DNA from: Oscillospiraceae bacterium
Lineage (GTDB): Bacteria; Bacillota; Clostridia; Oscillospirales; Ruminococcaceae
Length of the DNA stretch: 64,000 nt
Direction of reading: 5' to 3'
Assembly: GCA_020054675.1 (NCBI GenBank)
Contig: JAIHAL010000004.1
Location: 62,001 to 126,000 of the forward strand
Shown here: piece after piece, positions 60,627-64,000 of the stretch
How positions within the stretch are numbered: position 1 is the first letter of the stretch
Layout: each line of letters starts with the position of its first letter
Notes under the pieces: model-generated
The model's database searches: none
Told to the model about the DNA's origin: nothing
What the model saw: only the letters and a program-made list of their open reading frames with translations
Made by a program: the position numbers and the translations under genes

Positions 60627-63600
60627 CTACTTAAAAATATCAACATCTGCATGAAAATGCACGCCTGCGTGATTCGGGTCTATCTGTTTAATTTCCTCCA
60701 AACAGCGCATCGCCTCATCCTTTTCGCCCTTTCCAAGATGGCCTAACAGCATCATGAAAAGGCAATGCAAGCGGTTCCGGACATTCAAATCCTCGTCAAA
60801 AATCATTAAATCCGGAAAAGACACCGCAAAATAATCAAGCCGCACTTCATCATAATAATGCTTTTTGCCATAGGCAATCAGCTTGTTAAACCGGCTGAAA
60901 GCCGCATCTTTCCTGCCAAGCTTCATTAAAGCAAGGCCTTGATAATAAATCATTTCCGGAGGCTGGTCATTGTAAAACATCATCCCTGCCGGTTCTGAAA
61001 GCCCTACCGCCGCTTTTTCAAAGCATTCCGCGGCTTTATCCGGCAAATTCATCCCCTCATAAGCACAGCCAAGAATATAATTAAGATTGTTTTCTTGCGC
61101 ACCGTAAAGCTTGCCTTCGCCAAGATTATGCGGATATTCGCCCAACGCCTTTTGCATCAGTTCGGCTGCCTTTTCAAAATCCCCTCTTTTTATTGCTTTT
61201 TTGGCAAGCTCGGCATGCGCCAGAAGGTATTGTGCCGGAACCTTGCCTTCTCCGCCTTCCCATGGATGAAAATTGCGTGTTTCCAGCATGGATTTTGCCT
61301 TTTCGTTATTGCCTGCGAAATTATGCAAAGTAATATATTCAAGGTACAAATCATCCCTGAAACTTACAACATCAAAATGCTTTTCCAAAAATTCCAATCT
61401 TTTGGCGGGGGATTTTCCAATCTTTTTATAAAGCTGGTCAAGTTCAAGCAAGACTCTCGCATCGGATTCATCAAGCGCATACGCCTTTTCCATTTCAGCA
61501 AGAGCTTTTTGAGGGTCTTTTTTCTTATTGAAATAATACAATGATAAATTCCTATGTGCTGTCGGGAAATTATCATCAAGGGTGCAGGAAATTTTCCAGC
61601 ACTCCGCCGCCTTATCATACTGCTTTTTATCGTACCACAAATTCCCAAGATAATACGGAGCCTTTGAATCCCTTGGTGAGGCTTGCATTGCATATTCAAG
61701 AGGCGCAATATCCTCCAATCGGTGAGGGAAACAATAAGAACCGTCCGCTTCAAAGGCAAGCTTCAAGGATTTTTGCGCCTTATCCGAATCTCCAAGTTTG
61801 GCGTAATTTGCCGCCAGATGATAATAAACCATCGGATATACCTGTCTTTTATCTTCAAATTGTCTGCAAAAATCCTCCAAAATTTCTATTGCTTCATTAT
61901 AAAATCCGGCCTCGGCATAATCAATTGAAATTTCTATGCAGGCATTGAAATTCCCGTGCAAAAGCGTATGGAGTTCTTTTAAAACCGCCGACTTGGCTTT
62001 CCCATCATTTAAGGCAAGAAAAGCCGATTCATAACGGCTGCCAAAATCCATACGGTCAATGGAAATAGTTTCGGCAATAAAGCTCTTAGCCTTATCATAA
62101 TATCCAAGTTTGCGCAAAAGTGCCGTTTTTAAATTGCGGCTTTTCATATTATGCTGTCCTTTTATAAGTGAGCGTTCAACATGTTCAAGCGCGGTTTTAT
62201 AATCTCCCGTCATGCTGTCAATGCACGCAAGCTGATAAAATCCGCTTTCCTGCCATGCTCCGCTCCATGTTGCCTTATAAAACGCATCGTAAGCAGCTTT
62301 TATTTTCCCCTGATACTTAAGTGAAAGCCCAAGGTTATAAAAAGGCTCGCTGTCATACGGGTTTGGATTTGAACGGGTGGATTTTTCTATTGCCGCTCTG
62401 AAATATTGTTCGCTTTCCGCAAAAAGTCCGCGGTTCAGCAAAAGCTTCCCGTAAGCATTATTTAGGCGGATGTCCGTTGCATCCCTGCGAAGCCCCTCGC
62501 GGTAATAATCCGCCGCATCATATGTTGCGTGGCGGTACTGTTCTATATGCAGACCATATAAGTACAAATCTTCCAGTGTCTTTGCATCCTGCGGAAGCGG
62601 CGCGGCCTTAGCTGGTTCGGGAATTTTATCAATCCCCTTTTCTTTCGGCGTATAAGAAACAAGCTCGCGTCCAGTGCAATCCAAAACCGAAAGAGTCAAT
62701 AATGTTTCAGCCGTGCCGTCTTCCAAAGGACAAGCCGCTTCAAAAGTATTTTGCGGCGAAAGGAGAACAGTTTCATCAAGATAAATCTTTTCACCGGCGC
62801 TTAAAATCACTCTTGCATTTGGATATTCCGCCGTAGCATATGCCTTTGCATAAGCAAAATTTTTATCGACTTCAAGTCCGACAGCAGCTTCAATCGTTGC
62901 GTTTTTTACCATGCCGACGTTTTTATACGGCATAAAGTATTGTTTAAAAACCTTTTCCTCATATGGTGCAAGCCATGTAAAGTCAGGTTGATTATCGGTA
63001 AAGCATCCGGTCATAAGTTCAATATAAGGCCCGTCCTCGTCGGTAAGATTGCGGTACCATGCTTTTCCGAATTCGCCGCATCCCCATGTCCATTGTTTTT
63101 TTCCGGGAGAAACATGATGATTCGCCACATGAAGAATTCCTGCCTGTTTTCCATAATCATATCCTCCGACAAAATCATAATCCGAATGATATGCCATATA
63201 AGAAGTCGGAACCGGAATATTTTTATAGCGGGATATATCCACTCCGGCAGAATAATCCATTTTATAATATGTTCCGGTTGCAATAGGGAACGTTGAAACA
63301 TCGCGTTTCCCATGGTCCATTACTGCGGTCACATCCGGCGGAAAGACAGATTGGGTATAGTCATTGACCGACACCGCAGGATTTGCCCACCATAAAAATG
63401 TTTGCGGAAGAGGTGTGCGGTTATAAAGCTGCACGGAAATTTCAAGATATGCCTTATCCGGATAAAGTGTAAAGCCTGCCATGCCCTTTGTCCGGAACAT
63501 ATTTTCAATTTCGCCCATCCAAACGGTGCAGCTCCCATCAGAATTTTCCTCAAAATAATAATCCACCGGGTCAAATGTGCTGGGGCGGTGATGCTGCGGC

Positions 63601-63968
63601 CAGTTGAATTCAATTCCTCCGGAAATCCATGGGCCTGCCAATCCTACCAGTGCAGGCTTTATAACTTGATTATAATAAACAAAATCATAGCCGTTGGTTT
63701 TATCTGTGGCACGCTGGACCCTTCCGCCAAGTCCCGGCAAAAACATTATTTTAAGATATTTGTTTTCAAGAAATACTGCACGATACGTTTTTTCAATTTT
63801 TTCATCATAAATCTTATCAATAACGCTATGAGGATAAACTTTGCCGCTGCTTCCCTGATAAACGCGTTTTTCCAAAAACATCGGATTTTTATCCGGAGCT
63901 CCAACAGGGTATGTCGGAATTGCAACATCTTGCTCCCAAACCTTTGCTTTTTCAAAAACCTCTGCCAT
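60627..63968 (-). CDS. DUF5107 and TPR-repeat protein
   Basis: The 1,113-residue protein begins with a galactose-mutarotase-like DUF5107 domain (about residues 1-400: YRAVFLENKYLKIMFLPGLG, GRVQRATDKTNGYDFVYYN, GGIEFNWPQHHRPSTF) and continues with a long tetratricopeptide array (about 450-1,110), each repeat near 34 residues with the usual Gly/Ala and Tyr pattern. DUF5107-TPR proteins often neighbour glycosidases and are thought to act on or bind carbohydrates; no activity is proven. The ATG at 63968 follows AAAGGGG by 12 bases. It leads the two-gene operon with GH2; its promoter probably lies past the window edge. Confidence 0.88.
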   Translation of the reverse strand: MAEVFEKAKVWEQDVAIPTYPVGAPDKNPMFLEKRVYQGSSGKVYPHSVIDKIYDEKIEKTYRAVFLENKYLKIMFLPGLGGRVQRATDKTNGYDFVYYNQVIKPALVGLAGPWISGGIEFNWPQHHRPSTFDPVDYYFEENSDGSCTVWMGEIENMFRTKGMAGFTLYPDKAYLEISVQLYNRTPLPQTFLWWANPAVSVNDYTQSVFPPDVTAVMDHGKRDVSTFPIATGTYYKMDYSAGVDISRYKNIPVPTSYMAYHSDYDFVGGYDYGKQAGILHVANHHVSPGKKQWTWGCGEFGKAWYRNLTDEDGPYIELMTGCFTDNQPDFTWLAPYEEKVFKQYFMPYKNVGMVKNATIEAAVGLEVDKNFAYAKAYATAEYPNARVILSAGEKIYLDETVLLSPQNTFEAACPLEDGTAETLLTLSVLDCTGRELVSYTPKEKGIDKIPEPAKAAPLPQDAKTLEDLYLYGLHIEQYRHATYDAADYYREGLRRDATDIRLNNAYGKLLLNRGLFAESEQYFRAAIEKSTRSNPNPYDSEPFYNLGLSLKYQGKIKAAYDAFYKATWSGAWQESGFYQLACIDSMTGDYKTALEHVERSLIKGQHNMKSRNLKTALLRKLGYYDKAKSFIAETISIDRMDFGSRYESAFLALNDGKAKSAVLKELHTLLHGNFNACIEISIDYAEAGFYNEAIEILEDFCRQFEDKRQVYPMVYYHLAANYAKLGDSDKAQKSLKLAFEADGSYCFPHRLEDIAPLEYAMQASPRDSKAPYYLGNLWYDKKQYDKAAECWKISCTLDDNFPTAHRNLSLYYFNKKKDPQKALAEMEKAYALDESDARVLLELDQLYKKIGKSPAKRLEFLEKHFDVVSFRDDLYLEYITLHNFAGNNEKAKSMLETRNFHPWEGGEGKVPAQYLLAHAELAKKAIKRGDFEKAAELMQKALGEYPHNLGEGKLYGAQENNLNYILGCAYEGMNLPDKAAECFEKAAVGLSEPAGMMFYNDQPPEMIYYQGLALMKLGRKDAAFSRFNKLIAYGKKHYYDEVRLDYFAVSFPDLMIFDEDLNVRNRLHCLFMMLLGHLGKGEKDEAMRCLEEIKQIDPNHAGVHFHADVDIFK

Positions 63969-64000
63969 TATAAAAAACATCCCCTTTATAAAGCAATTGC

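Noticed and set aside
1-64000. CRISPR arrays, insertion sequences, prophage genes or attachment sites
   Set aside because: No regularly spaced repeats, transposase or integrase motifs, or tRNA-flanking duplications were seen anywhere.

Overview
This window is chromosomal DNA of low to moderate GC from an endospore-forming Firmicute, most likely a member of the Clostridia (Oscillospirales-like gut or rumen lineage). The grounds are strong AGGAGG-type ribosome binding sites, near-consensus sigma-A promoters with 17-base spacers, an operon of dgt, dnaG and rpoD, a glgBCD/glgA set that includes the regulatory subunit GlgD, and several sporulation genes (spoIVA, spoIIE, dpaA/dpaB and a DUF3794-LysM protein). 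No insertion sequence, integrase, phage gene or CRISPR array was seen. The gene order looks vertically inherited.

Layout. 1-4,463: the 5' end of rpoB with its own promoter, a FUSC-type membrane protein, a ComM-like AAA ATPase and a phosphosugar mutase. 4,473-9,938: rpmE, a YigZ/IMPACT protein, then dgt, dnaG, rpoD and an Rrf2 regulator in tight order. 9,944-11,363: three small genes built of prealbumin-like/SpaA-like segments whose borders fall inside the domain; the last is frameshifted. 11,465-16,880: ttcA-like gene, secA, DUF1015 gene, comFB. 16,887-19,980: spoIVA and a DUF3794-LysM gene. 20,131-28,920: alpha-xylosidase and the glycogen synthesis genes. 29,063-35,741: spoIIE with a Spo0A-type promoter, rsmA, an acyltransferase-like membrane protein, a sodium-dependent transporter, rplM-rpsI.

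35,946-42,079 is the most distinctive part. It encodes two b-type-heme-like membrane proteins (one ending in an extracellular Cys cluster, the other in an extracellular FMN-binding domain), a wall-anchored Tp47-like surface protein, and an operon of ApbE flavin transferase, NusG-II protein and Gx-family transporter. The set resembles flavin-based extracellular electron transfer loci. GTTAGC-N4-GCTAAC inverted repeats lie before the two minus-strand transcription units, one exactly at the start site of the apbE operon, so a shared regulator is likely.

42,102-64,000: a DUF134 / Mrp / C_GCAxxG_C_C redox operon with duplicated operator-like repeats, a poly-HAMP chemoreceptor, an ABC-2 exporter, dpaAB with a sigma-K-like promoter, a four-domain CoA-disulfide-reductase/rhodanese/TusA/DsrE fusion divergent from a Crp/Fnr regulator, thioredoxin, an RDAC-type protein, ychF, a GNAT enzyme, tRNA-Leu(CAG), and a GH2 glycosidase paired with a DUF5107-TPR protein. 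All functions are read from sequence motifs and remembered family features; no database search was run.
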